From contig NZ_JACJVR010000029.1 in NCBI RefSeq assembly GCF_014212175.1, positions 1-64,000 of the forward strand: a DNA stretch of 64,000 bases, written 5' to 3'. Shown here in pieces: positions 49,763-57,863 of this stretch. The position numbers and the translations under genes were made by a program. Source of the DNA: Cohnella xylanilytica (GTDB taxonomy: Bacteria > Bacillota > Bacilli > Paenibacillales > Paenibacillaceae). Position 1 is the first letter of the stretch; every line of letters starts with the position of its first letter. The notes under the pieces are model-generated. The model saw only the letters and a list, made by a program, of their open reading frames with translations. It was not told where the DNA came from and searched no databases.

Positions 49763-50668
49763 ATGAACAAGCAAGCGTTCGTAACGGGGGCGACGGGCTA
49801 TATCGGCGGGTCGGTCGCGCTCCGATTGCTTCAGGCGGGCTATCAAGTAACGGGCCTGACTCGAACAGCCGAGGGAGCCGCCAAACTTAGAGAGTCGGGC
49901 ATCTCGCCAATTATCGGTTCGTTAAACGATTACGAGCCGCTCATACAAGCGGCGAAGGAAGCCGACATCGTGGTCAACGCTGCGGATTCGGATCACATCT
50001 TCGCGGTGACGACGTTGCTTACGGCGTTGGAAGGAAGCGGCAAGACGTTCGTGCATACGAGCGGTTCCAGCATTGTCGGGGACAAGGCGGCGGGGGATTA
50101 CGGCAGCAAGGTGTATCAGGAAGAAATCATCGACCCGCTCCCTGAAAAAGCAGCCCGCGTCGCGATCGATCGGACGGTGCTCGCCGCCGCCCATCGCGGC
50201 ATACGCTCGATAGTCATTTGCCCGACATTGATCTACGGCGCCGGTTACGGCATTCACAAGGACAGCATACAAGTTCCTTGGTTGATCGATCTCGCATTGG
50301 AGCGCGGTGCGGCTTGCCATATCGGAAAAGGCGAGAATATCTGGTCTCACGTTCATATCGATGACCTTGTCGAGCTTTATCTATTAGCGGTGGAGCAAGC
50401 GCCGGCGGGTTCCTTCTATTTTGCCGAGAACGGCGAAGCCTCGATGAGAGAGATTTGCGAATCGATCAACCGGGCATTCGAATTGGGGCCGATAACGAAG
50501 AGGATGAGTCTGGATGAGGCGATTAAGAAATGGGGCCCTGAAGCCGCGCACTTTGCTTTCGGTTCCAATAGCCGCGTTCGCTCGGCAAAAGCGCGGAAAA
50601 TGCTTGGCTGGAACCCGAGAGGGACTGCGCTGTTTGAAGAAATCGAAAACGGGTGCTACAAAAAGTAA
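49763..50668 (+). CDS. NAD(P)-dependent oxidoreductase (extended SDR)
   Basis: A 301-residue extended SDR: MNKQAFVTGATGYIGGSVALRLLQAGYQVTGLTRTAEG (TGxxGxxG). It follows the same plan as the epimerase-like gene at 31603 (VVNAADSDHIFAVTTLL, FVHTSGSSIVGD, WSHVHIDDLVELYLLAVEQAPAGSFYFAENGEASMREI). Substrate unknown. Clear GGGAGG site. Divergent from the HxlR regulator, the likely controller. Confidence 0.87.
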   Translation: MNKQAFVTGATGYIGGSVALRLLQAGYQVTGLTRTAEGAAKLRESGISPIIGSLNDYEPLIQAAKEADIVVNAADSDHIFAVTTLLTALEGSGKTFVHTSGSSIVGDKAAGDYGSKVYQEEIIDPLPEKAARVAIDRTVLAAAHRGIRSIVICPTLIYGAGYGIHKDSIQVPWLIDLALERGAACHIGKGENIWSHVHIDDLVELYLLAVEQAPAGSFYFAENGEASMREICESINRAFELGPITKRMSLDEAIKKWGPEAAHFAFGSNSRVRSAKARKMLGWNPRGTALFEEIENGCYKK

Positions 50669-50991
50669 GGCGCTTTTCCCCGGATTCATAAAGCGTACCT
50701 GTCGAAGAGTCATCGCAGATGGCGCTACCCCTCCCTTCACTTTCTGACTAACCGCAATATGAGGCAAGCAAAATGTCGCCCGTTTCGGGCGACTTTTTGG
50801 GTTGCTTCGCCCTTCCTCCCCCATTTTTCAAGCCTTAAGGCCTCCTCCGTTGATTTAACCGCCTTTTTCGCGCACAATATGAGGCAGACCGCAGCGAATT
50901 CCGGCAGAGCCCGGCCAATTGTGGTAAAGTGGAGGGAACGCCTTCTAAACCGACCCAACTATCCGATCGAACCGAACATAAAGGAGACCTT
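50669..50991. other. Intergenic region before the helicase
   Basis: Contains an intrinsic terminator (GTCGCCC-GTTTC-GGGCGAC and TTTTT, 50775-50798) and a 12-base direct repeat CAATATGAGGCA at about 50756 and 50876. The leader immediately before the helicase carries AAGGAG. No gene seen. Confidence 0.55.
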
Positions 50992-52206
50992 ATGAATTTC
51001 GAACAATTGAACCTCATTCCGCCTATTCTCAAGGCGCTCGCGCAGGAAAACTACACGAAGCCCACTCCGATCCAGGAGCAGGCGATCCCGCCCGTGCTGG
51101 CCGGCCGCGACCTGTTCGGCTGCGCGCAGACGGGCACCGGCAAGACGGCGGCCTTCTCGCTGCCGATCATCCAGCTGCTGAGCGAGCAGCAGCCCCGGCC
51201 GAACGTGCCGCGCCCGATCCGCTCCCTGATCCTGACGCCGACGCGCGAGCTCGCCATTCAGATCTACGACAACATCAGGGCGTACAGCCGCTTCACGCGG
51301 CTTCGGAGCGTCGTCATCGTCGGCGGCGTGTCTCAGAGGGCGCAGGAGCAGCAGCTCGAGCAAGGCACGGACATCCTGATCGCCACGCCGGGCCGCCTCA
51401 TCGACCTGATGAACCAGGGGTTCGTCGACCTGCGGCACGTGCAGATTCTCGTCCTCGACGAGGCCGATCGCATGCTCGACATGGGCTTCATCCACGATAT
51501 GAAGCGGATCATCGCCAAGCTGCCCGCCAAGCGGCAGACGCTCTTCTTCTCGGCCACCCTGCCGCCCGAGATCACGAAGCTGGTCGACTCCCTGCTCACC
51601 AGCCCGGTCAAGGTGGAGATCACTCCGGTCTCGTCGACGGCGGAGCGGATCGAGCAGTCCGTCTACTTCGTGGACAAGCCGAACAAGCTGGCCCTGCTGA
51701 CTCTGCTGCTGCAGGACAAGTCCATCGAGTCGGCGCTCGTCTTCACCCGCACGAAGCACGGGGCCGACCGCGTCGTCCGCGGCCTGACGAAGGCGAAGAT
51801 CACGGCGCAGGCGATTCACGGCGACAAGTCGCAGAACGCCCGCCAGGCGGCGCTGAACAACTTCAAGAACGGGACGACCCGCGTGCTGGTGGCGACCGAC
51901 ATCGCGGCCCGGGGCATCGACATCGAGGAGCTGTCGCACGTCATCAACTACAATCTCCCGAACATTCCGGAGACGTATGTGCACCGGATCGGCCGCACCG
52001 GCCGGGCGGGCCACAGCGGCATCGCGATCTCCTTCTGCGAATACGAGGAGCTGCCGTACCTGAAGGATATCGAGAAGCTGATTAAGAAAAAAATCCCCGT
52101 CGTCGAGGACCACCCGTACCCGATGGTGATCACGTCTCCTCCGGAGAAGCCGCCGGCGCCGTCCGCGCCGCCGAGACCGAACCGGAAGGCGCCCGCGAGA
52201 AGATAG
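50992..52206 (+). CDS. DEAD-box ATP-dependent RNA helicase (RhlE-like)
   Basis: A 404-residue helicase. Q motif [31 protein letters not shown], motif I AQTGTGKT, Ia [40 protein letters not shown] and [12 protein letters not shown] are all present. Unwinds structured RNA, for example in ribosome assembly, cold stress or decay. The C-terminal tail is short and Pro/Lys/Arg-rich. Start 50992 has AAGGAG at 50981-50986. The tandem hairpin repeats and terminator follow directly. Confidence 0.94.
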   Translation: MNFEQLNLIPPILKALAQENYTKPTPIQEQAIPPVLAGRDLFGCAQTGTGKTAAFSLPIIQLLSEQQPRPNVPRPIRSLILTPTRELAIQIYDNIRAYSRFTRLRSVVIVGGVSQRAQEQQLEQGTDILIATPGRLIDLMNQGFVDLRHVQILVLDEADRMLDMGFIHDMKRIIAKLPAKRQTLFFSATLPPEITKLVDSLLTSPVKVEITPVSSTAERIEQSVYFVDKPNKLALLTLLLQDKSIESALVFTRTKHGADRVVRGLTKAKITAQAIHGDKSQNARQAALNNFKNGTTRVLVATDIAARGIDIEELSHVINYNLPNIPETYVHRIGRTGRAGHSGIAISFCEYEELPYLKDIEKLIKKKIPVVEDHPYPMVITSPPEKPPAPSAPPRPNRKAPARR

Positions 52207-52233
52207 AGCAGGCGCGAACCGCTCGCTGCCGGT

Positions 52234-52437
52234 GCTGCAATCTCCATTTTGGCGGTTGCAGAGCCAATGCCGCGCGTTGATGATGCTGTAACCTCCATTT
52301 TGGATGTTACAGACCCCAAACCACGTGCTGTCGACGCTGTAACCTCCATTTTGGATGTTACAGACCCCAAACCACGTGCTGTCGACGCTGTAACCTCCAT
52401 TTTGGCGGTTACAGATCTCATACCGCGCACGAGTTGC
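52234..52437. repeat. Four tandem 51-bp repeats, each with a hairpin
   Basis: Units start at 52234, 52285, 52336 and 52387. Units 2 and 3 are identical over 51 bases; 1 and 4 vary. Each holds TGTAAC-CTCCATTTTGGAT-GTTACA or a variant: an outer 6-bp stem and an inner CCA/TGG stem. In unit 1 the outer stem changes to TGCAA/TTGCA, with both partners changed. The array lies between the helicase stop and the terminator, so would be in its 3' UTR. Confidence 0.9.
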
Positions 52438-52458
52438 TTACCGTGCCACGCATGCCGA

Positions 52459-52490
52459 ACGGGCTGTCCCTTAGGGACAGCCCGTTTTTT
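52459..52490 (+). terminator. Intrinsic terminator of the helicase transcript
   Basis: ACGGGCTGTCCC-TTA-GGGACAGCCCGT followed by TTTTT. Confidence 0.92.
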
Positions 52491-52547
52491 GTCAGCCGGC
52501 GCCTTATGCGCCATCTCCAGCACGGCGGCTCGGCCGCTCCGGCCCGA

Positions 52548-53132
52548 TTACGTCTTCGCGTTCTTGGCGAAGTTCCAGCCGCCCTTGACCGGGGGCTTCT
52601 TCGCGCCCGCGGCGTCCTGCCCGACGTAGCTGAATTCGACGGCCGCGAACGACAGCTTGATCGTCTCGTTCAGGTCGTCGAATCGGTAACCGGCGACGAC
52701 GACGTCCTTCAGGTTGATCGTCAGAATGGGGTCCGCCCCTTCGCCCGTCTTCGGGACGAACGCGATCTGACCATTCTTCACGTGCTTGCCGGAGAGGGAA
52801 TACTCCAGCAGGGGAACCGACGAGCAGTCGACCTGCTTGGCGACCTCGAAGCTATCCAGCGAAGGCTTCCCCGCCCCCGCTCCCGAGCCTTTGACGGGAG
52901 CCGCGGCAGCCGCGGCATTCGAGACCCCGAACTCGACCCCGGCGAGCTCGATCCAATCGGCATACTTGTCGGACGTTGACTCGCCGCAGATGCCGTCCAG
53001 CTTCAGGTAGATGTTATATCGGCTGCTTGCGGGCGGGTTGTCGGGTTCGGGTGCGGCTGCGGATAGGGCGCCTGAACTGATCGACAGCAGGCAGACCGTT
53101 ACGACGGCCAGCAATAATGCTTTCATTTTCAT
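52548..53132 (-). CDS. Secreted Hcp-like protein
   Basis: A 194-residue protein with a Sec signal peptide (MKMKALLLAVVTVCLLSISSGALSAAA) and a mature part of the Hcp1/T6SS tube fold: YNIYLKLDGICGESTSDKYADWIELAGVEFGVSN, PSLDSFEVAKQVDCSSVPLLEYSLSGKHVKNGQIAFVPK, DPILTINLKDVVVAGYRFD, ETIKLSFAAVEFSYV. In Proteobacteria Hcp has no signal peptide and stacks as hexamers in the type VI tube. Here no T6SS gene is nearby and the host is Gram-positive, so another role outside the cell is expected. GGAGGGG precedes the ATG. Lies divergent to the hisS leader. Confidence 0.78.
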   Translation of the reverse strand: MKMKALLLAVVTVCLLSISSGALSAAAPEPDNPPASSRYNIYLKLDGICGESTSDKYADWIELAGVEFGVSNAAAAAAPVKGSGAGAGKPSLDSFEVAKQVDCSSVPLLEYSLSGKHVKNGQIAFVPKTGEGADPILTINLKDVVVAGYRFDDLNETIKLSFAAVEFSYVGQDAAGAKKPPVKGGWNFAKNAKT

Positions 53133-53207
53133 TCGGAATCATCCCCTCCGATACGTATTTATCGCTGTAGCTATCCTATTCCCGGCCTCCCTTCGTTAGC
53201 CTAGTTC

Positions 53208-53236
53208 TTGAACATCGCTTCGCTATCCGCTATAAT
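53208..53236 (+). promoter_or_regulatory. hisS promoter
   Basis: TTGAAC (53208-53213), 17-base spacer, TATAAT (53231-53236). Start expected near 53243, giving a 27-base leader to the small ORF. Confidence 0.85.
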
Positions 53237-53269
53237 GGCTCCAACGATGAAGGGAAGGGGATCGGTTCC

Positions 53270-53320
53270 ATGAACCCGATCGTACTTGGACAACTTCATT
53301 ACCATTACAGGCAGCGTTAG
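53270..53320 (+). CDS. Putative histidine leader peptide
   Basis: A 16-codon frame MNPIVLGQLHYHYRQR ending TAG, with a GAAGGGAAGGGG ribosome binding site just upstream and its own promoter. Codons 10 and 12 are His (CAT), each followed by Tyr. Its stop codon lies inside the first arm of the attenuator hairpin. Function inferred: ribosome position reports charged tRNA-His. Too short for usual gene finders. Confidence 0.6.
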   Translation: MNPIVLGQLHYHYRQR

Positions 53321-53417
53321 CACTCCTGAGGAACATTCAGGGAGGGCTAACGCCATTCGCGTTGGCCTCCCTGCGGCATCCGACGCGCAGGACCAAGAGG
53401 TCCTGCGCGTTTTTTTA
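53310..53417 (+). promoter_or_regulatory. Attenuator: competing hairpins and terminator before hisS
   Basis: Hairpin A pairs GCGTTAGC (53314-53321) with GCTAACGC (53346-53353), with inner CTC/GAG and CTGA/TCAG. Hairpin B pairs CAGGGAGG (53338-53345) with CCTCCCTG (53366-53373), inner AACGC/GCGTT. Antiterminator D pairs CCTGCG (53370-53375) with CGCAGG (53386-53391). Terminator C is a perfect 12-bp stem (53383-53394 with 53399-53410) plus TTTTTTT. A excludes B, B excludes D, D excludes C: the classic attenuation order. Confidence 0.65.
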
Positions 53418-53437
53418 TTTATTCTCAGGAGAGAGGA

Positions 53438-54763
53438 ATGGGGAACATGCAGAATGTCAAAGGAACGTTCGACTTCTTCGGCGAAGAGCAAGCGCTGCGA
53501 GGCCGGGTTCAAGCCGTCTTGCGGGAGGTGTTCGAGCTCTACGCCTTCACCGGGATGGAGACGGCGATCTTAAACGAGCTTACGCTGCTGACCTCGAAGT
53601 ACGCGGGCGGGGACGAGATCCTGAAGGAGATGTACAAGCTGAGCGACCAAGGCGAGAGGCGGCTCGGCCTTCGCTACGATCTGACGATCCCGTTCGCCAA
53701 GGTCGTCGCGCTGAACCCCGGCCTCCAGTTCCCCTTCCGGCGCTACGAGATGGGCAAGGCGTTCCGGGACGGACCGGTCAAGCGAGGGCGGCTTCGCGAA
53801 TTCGTCCAATGCGACGCGGACGTCGTCGGCATCGCCGGCCCCGAGGCGGAGGCCGAGCTGCTGCTGCTGGCGGCCGAAGCGTTCCGCCGGCTGGACGTCC
53901 CGGTCCGGATCCGGTGGAACAACCGGCGGTTCCTCGGCGAGACGCTCGCCGCGGTCGGCGTACCCGCCGACGAGACGGCATCGGTCATGCTAACGCTCGA
54001 CAAGCTGGAGAAAATCGGCGCGGAAGGCGTACTGGCCGAGCTGGCCGACAAAGGAATCGAGCCCCGGACAATCGGCCGAATCCGCGAGCTTCTCCGCGCC
54101 GAGAATCGCCCCGGCCTGATGGAGCGGAGCCCCGGCCGGTTCGAACGGATCGCCGACCGACTCGATCTCCTCACAAGCCCCGGAGCCCAAGAGGTCGCCG
54201 CCCTTCAAGCCCTGCTCGAGCGGGTCGGGCTGGGCGAAGATTGCGTCTTCGACCCGTTCCTCTCGCGCGGGCTCAGCTTCTACACCGGGACGGTGTACGA
54301 GATTTTCGGCGCGAGCGGGGACTTCGCCTCGAGCCTGGCCAGCGGCGGGCGCTACGACGCGATGATCGGCAAGCTGCTGGGGAGAGACGATCTGCCGTTC
54401 CCCGCCGCAGGCCTCTCGTTCGGGATGGAGTCCATCCTCGCGATCCTGCGCGATCGTCCGGCCGCGATGCCGCCCGCCGCGCCGCCGGTGCCGGTCATCG
54501 CGATCGGGGACGCCGTCGCCGAGACGCTCCGGACGGCCGCCCTGCTGCGGGCGGAAGGCATTCGCGCGACCGTCGAGACGGGCGGACGGAAGCTGAAGAA
54601 GGCGCTGGCGGCCGCGTCGGAGAGCGGAGCCCGCTTCGCGATTCTGATCGGCGAGACGGAGAAGGAGCTCGGCCAGGTCGTCCTCAAGGACATGGCCGAC
54701 CGGACGGAGCGAACGGTGGACGTCGAGGAAGCGATTCACGTCCTTGCGAAGGCCCTGCTGTGA
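53438..54763 (+). CDS. hisS: Histidyl-tRNA synthetase (eukaryote/archaeal-like type)
   Basis: A 441-residue class II synthetase. NVKGTFDFFGEEQALRGRVQAVLREVFELYAFTGMETAILNE, motif 2 GLRYDLTIPFAKVVALNPGLQFPFRRYEMGKAFRDGPVKRGRLREFVQCDADVVG, the His-binding RGLSFYTGTVYEIFG and SGGRYDAMIGKLLG are intact, and the C-terminal anticodon-binding domain is present, so this is HisS rather than HisZ. LRYDLT replaces the bacterial LRPEGT, as in human and archaeal enzymes and second HisRS copies of some Firmicutes. Directly behind the attenuator; AGGAGAGAGGA precedes the ATG. Confidence 0.9.
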   Translation: MGNMQNVKGTFDFFGEEQALRGRVQAVLREVFELYAFTGMETAILNELTLLTSKYAGGDEILKEMYKLSDQGERRLGLRYDLTIPFAKVVALNPGLQFPFRRYEMGKAFRDGPVKRGRLREFVQCDADVVGIAGPEAEAELLLLAAEAFRRLDVPVRIRWNNRRFLGETLAAVGVPADETASVMLTLDKLEKIGAEGVLAELADKGIEPRTIGRIRELLRAENRPGLMERSPGRFERIADRLDLLTSPGAQEVAALQALLERVGLGEDCVFDPFLSRGLSFYTGTVYEIFGASGDFASSLASGGRYDAMIGKLLGRDDLPFPAAGLSFGMESILAILRDRPAAMPPAAPPVPVIAIGDAVAETLRTAALLRAEGIRATVETGGRKLKKALAAASESGARFAILIGETEKELGQVVLKDMADRTERTVDVEEAIHVLAKALL

Positions 54764-54871
54764 CGCCCCCCTGGGCCAAGATTCCGCCGCACAAAATCAG
54801 CGCAAAGTTAAGCACGGTTCCGTTTTTTTTGATACAATGATTGAAAATCTCTCACACGCAAGGGGATCGTT

Positions 54872-56260
54872 ATGGAATACATCAGCACTCGGGGGAAAGT
54901 AGGAGCCATCGGCTTCGTCGATGCCGTCCTGATGGGACTGGCCGACGACGGAGGCCTCCTCGTTCCGAAGCATATCCCGCAACTATCGGCCGACACGCTC
55001 GCCCAGTGGCAGAAGCTCTCCTATCCGGAGCTGGCGCTCGAGCTGTTCTCGCTCTACGTGGACGGGGAGATCCCGCGCGAAGACCTGAAGAAGCTCGTGG
55101 ACGACAGCTACGCGACGTTCCGCCACGAGGAAGTGACGCCCGTCCGCCGGGTGAACAACAACCTGCACATCCTGGAGCTGTTCCACGGGCCGACGTTCGC
55201 CTTCAAGGACATCGCGCTGCAATTCCTCGGGAACCTGTACTCGTACATCTCCCGCCGGACGAACTCCATCATCCATATTCTCGGCGCGACGTCGGGCGAC
55301 ACGGGCGCATCGGCGATCGAAGGCGTCCGCGGCAAGGAAGGCATCAAGATCTGCATCCTGCATCCGAACGGCAAGGTCAGCAAGGTGCAGGAGCTGCAGA
55401 TGACGACGGTGGACGACGCCAACGTGCTCAACCTGTCGGTCGAAGGCAACTTCGACGACTGCCAGCGCATCATCAAGGAGCTGTTCGCCGACGTGGCGTT
55501 CAAGCAGCAGTACCACCTGCGCGCGATCAACTCCATCAACATCGCCCGCGTCCTGGCGCAGACGGTGTATTACTTCTACGCTTACTTCCAGCTCGCCAAG
55601 CAAGGGCAGGCCGGCAAGGTGAACTTCAGCGTTCCGACGGGGAACTTCGGGGACATCTTCGCGGGGTATTTGGCTAAGAAAATGGGCTTGCCGGTGAACA
55701 AGCTCATCCTGGCGACGAACGAGAACAACATCCTGGAGCGCTTCGTGAACGAAGGCGTCTACCAGCCGGGCGAATTCCATATGACGTACAGTCCGTCGAT
55801 GGACATCCAGGTCGCGAGCAACTTCGAGCGTTACCTGTACTACTTGTACGGGGAAGATGCCGCGACGACGGCGACGCTGATGGACGGCTTCAAGAAGGAA
55901 GGCAAAATCGCCATCCCGGCCGACAAGCTGAAGCAAGTGCAGGCGGACTTCGTCGCGTACGGCGTGCAGAACGACGAGTGCCTCGCGACGATCGGGCAGT
56001 ACCACGACGAGTACAGCTACCTGCTCGATCCGCACACCGCTTGCGGCGTCGCCGCCTCGGAGAAGAATACCGCCGCGGATGAAGTAACGGTCGCGCTGTC
56101 GACCGCGCACCCGGCCAAATTCAACGAGGCGATCGAGCTGATCCAGATCGAGCAGACGTTCCCGCCTCAGATCGAAGCGCTGTTCGAGAAGCCGCAGCAT
56201 CAGACGCTCGTCGGCGGCTCCAACGACGAAGTGAAGGCGGAGATCCTGAAGTTCTTCTAA
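54872..56260 (+). CDS. thrC: Threonine synthase
   Basis: A 462-residue PLP enzyme converting O-phosphohomoserine to threonine. YISTRGKVGAIGFVDAVLMGLADDGGLLVPKHIP is the N-terminal signature, HGPTFAFKDIALQFLG holds the PLP Lys112, and LGATSGDTGASAIEGVRG the phosphate loop. Belongs to the longer E. coli/yeast-like class, not the B. subtilis type of about 350 residues. It has its own region with a GATACAAT -10-like box at 54831-54838 and AAGGGG before the ATG. A terminator hairpin follows. Confidence 0.95.
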   Translation: MEYISTRGKVGAIGFVDAVLMGLADDGGLLVPKHIPQLSADTLAQWQKLSYPELALELFSLYVDGEIPREDLKKLVDDSYATFRHEEVTPVRRVNNNLHILELFHGPTFAFKDIALQFLGNLYSYISRRTNSIIHILGATSGDTGASAIEGVRGKEGIKICILHPNGKVSKVQELQMTTVDDANVLNLSVEGNFDDCQRIIKELFADVAFKQQYHLRAINSINIARVLAQTVYYFYAYFQLAKQGQAGKVNFSVPTGNFGDIFAGYLAKKMGLPVNKLILATNENNILERFVNEGVYQPGEFHMTYSPSMDIQVASNFERYLYYLYGEDAATTATLMDGFKKEGKIAIPADKLKQVQADFVAYGVQNDECLATIGQYHDEYSYLLDPHTACGVAASEKNTAADEVTVALSTAHPAKFNEAIELIQIEQTFPPQIEALFEKPQHQTLVGGSNDEVKAEILKFF

Positions 56261-56278
56261 GCCGCATGAGAGTACGCA

Positions 56279-56319
56279 AAAATGACGCCCAACCGCGAGC
56301 CGGTTCGGAGCGTCATTTT
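56279..56319 (+). terminator. Intrinsic terminator of thrC
   Basis: AAAATGACGC and GCGTCATTTT form the stem, ending in TTTTC. Confidence 0.85.
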
Positions 56320-56367
56320 CTTGTGGGGAAGGCGATAACGACGGCATAGACAGGAGGCCGAGAAAGC

Positions 56368-56838
56368 TTGCGAAGAGGCATCCAATTCGAAATTCCCAAT
56401 CGGGACGGAACGCTGCTCGGCGACGTTCTAAGCCCCGTGGACATGGCCGCATACGATTGGCTCATCGGAGACGGGGAAGAATATCGCCTCGCGGACGGCA
56501 AGCTCGAACCCCTCTGGCCGGAAGGTTGGACGGCGAATGCGATCGACGGCCGGCGGCTTCGGAACCTGTTGGCCGACACCGCGGCCTACGTGATCTTCGC
56601 CGATCTGAAGGCCTATCCGAAGGGCCGAGAGACCAAGAACGTCGCCGCTTACGAAGAGTTCCTCGCCAGCGGCTGCCAGCTTGTTCTTCTTGTCGTCGAC
56701 TGCGCGTATACGGCGATCTACGCGAAGGACCAAGAGCTGCTCGAACGGCTGTACGGCAACGCCCAAGAGCGGGGGTACGACAGGGTCCAATGGATCACCG
56801 ACGACAACGACTTCCGGACGAAGCTCTCCGTATGGTAA
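56368..56838 (+). CDS. DUF2691-family protein
   Basis: A 156-residue soluble protein, recognised by MRRGIQFEIPNRDGTLLGDVLSPVD, YVIFADLKAYPKGRETKNVAAYEEFLASGCQLVLLVVDCAYTAIYAKDQELLERLYGNA and the end WITDDNDFRTKLSVW. Family found in Bacillus and Paenibacillus, function unknown. Start is TTG with AGGAGG 10 bases upstream. Confidence 0.8.
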   Translation: MRRGIQFEIPNRDGTLLGDVLSPVDMAAYDWLIGDGEEYRLADGKLEPLWPEGWTANAIDGRRLRNLLADTAAYVIFADLKAYPKGRETKNVAAYEEFLASGCQLVLLVVDCAYTAIYAKDQELLERLYGNAQERGYDRVQWITDDNDFRTKLSVW

Positions 56839-56887
56839 CAACTCGAGGCTGCGCAGAGGCGGGCGGATAGACCGCCGCCCGACGAAT

Positions 56888-56919
56888 AAGCCCCGGCCGC
56901 ATCTCGCGAGCCGGGGCTT
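56888..56919. terminator. Bidirectional terminator
   Basis: AAGCCCCGGC and GCCGGGGCTT around a loop, between the convergent DUF2691 and opuAC genes. Confidence 0.75.
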
Positions 56920-56948
56920 GCCGCTGCTTCAGGCAGCCGATATTCCTC

Positions 56949-57863
56949 TTACTTCGTCTTCAAATCCTCGATCGAGCTAATCTCCATGTACTCCGGAACG
57001 ACGAGGCCGAGCTTCGTGCCGATCAGGTTCGCGCCCAGGTCCTCATACTGCCCCTTGTACTTCTCGAAGTAGTCCTCGTGCGTCGTCGGCAGCCAGGCGG
57101 CGACCATCGCGTCCGCGCTTCCGTTGGCGATGCCGGCCCACATCGGACCCGCCTCGACCTGCATCAGGTCGACCTTGTAGCCGAGCCGCCCCTCCAGCAC
57201 CTGCTTCACGACGTTCGTGCTGGCGATCTCGGAATCCCAGGCCACGTAGGCCAGCTTCAGCTTCTTGCCCGCTTCGCCGGGCAGCTCCTTCACCCATTCG
57301 TCCGCCTTGGCGGCATTGTCCTGCACCCACTGGGCGGCCGCTTCCGCCGGATCCTTGCCGTCCGCGATCGCCGACATGACGACCGCCATCTCGTCCGGCG
57401 TCCATTCGAACCGGTCCAGCATCGCGTAGGCGGAAGGCGCCGCGTCCTTCAAGCCGTTGCGAACGACCGTATGGATCTCCTCGTCCTTGCCGTACGTGCC
57501 CTTCGGGTCCTCCAGGTACTTCAGCTTGTACTTGGCGAACATCCAGTGCGGCGTCCAGCCGGTGACGATGATCGGCTTCTCGTCCTTGTACGCCTTGTCG
57601 AGCGCCGCGGCCATCGCCGCGCTCGAGCCTTCGACGAGCTTCCAGTCGGACAGCTCGTAATCCTTCAGCGCCTGCGCCGTCTGCTTCATCAGGCCGGCTC
57701 CGGGGTCGATGCCGACGATCTCGCGCTTCACTTGATCGCCGACGCTTCCGCCGCCGGCCTCCGCGGAATCCCCCTTGGAGCATCCCGTCAGCCCCGTCAG
57801 CGCCAGAACGCCGGCCAACCCCGCTATCATCAACGCCTTCGTCGCGCGCTTAGTCCTATACAT
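56949..57863 (-). CDS. opuAC: Glycine betaine ABC transporter binding lipoprotein
   Basis: A 304-residue lipoprotein: signal MYRTKRATKALMIAGLAGVLALTGLTGC (lipobox Cys28). EIVGIDPGAGLMKQTAQALKDYEL and IIVTGWTPHWMFAKYKLKYLEDPKGTYG, then LAYVAWDSEIASTNVVKQVLEGRLGYKVDLMQVEAGPMWAGIANGSADAMVAAWLPTTHEDYF are the two OpuAC lobes; Trp residues form the betaine cage. Start overlaps the permease stop by 8 bases. Confidence 0.95.
   Translation of the reverse strand: MYRTKRATKALMIAGLAGVLALTGLTGCSKGDSAEAGGGSVGDQVKREIVGIDPGAGLMKQTAQALKDYELSDWKLVEGSSAAMAAALDKAYKDEKPIIVTGWTPHWMFAKYKLKYLEDPKGTYGKDEEIHTVVRNGLKDAAPSAYAMLDRFEWTPDEMAVVMSAIADGKDPAEAAAQWVQDNAAKADEWVKELPGEAGKKLKLAYVAWDSEIASTNVVKQVLEGRLGYKVDLMQVEAGPMWAGIANGSADAMVAAWLPTTHEDYFEKYKGQYEDLGANLIGTKLGLVVPEYMEISSIEDLKTK

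Noticed and set aside
52234..52437. CRISPR array.
   Set aside because: The units are directly tandem with no unique spacers, and no cas gene is present.
52249..52629. Open frames with a 17-residue periodic peptide on both strands across the 51-bp repeats.
   Set aside because: 51 is a multiple of 3, so any frame without a stop in one unit stays open. There is no ribosome binding site, and the units have hairpin structure and sit between a stop codon and a terminator.
53243..53417. T-box riboswitch before hisS.
   Set aside because: I could not find the T-box core AGGGTGG-ACCGCG, nor a Stem I specifier arrangement; CAGGGAGGGCTAACGCC is only a loose likeness, and the leader of about 190 bases holds a translated-looking ORF instead.
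54983..56452. 489-codon frame opposite thrC, and a similar one at 53362-54840 overlapping hisS.
   Set aside because: Both are antisense or out-of-frame shadows without ribosome binding sites or recognisable domains.
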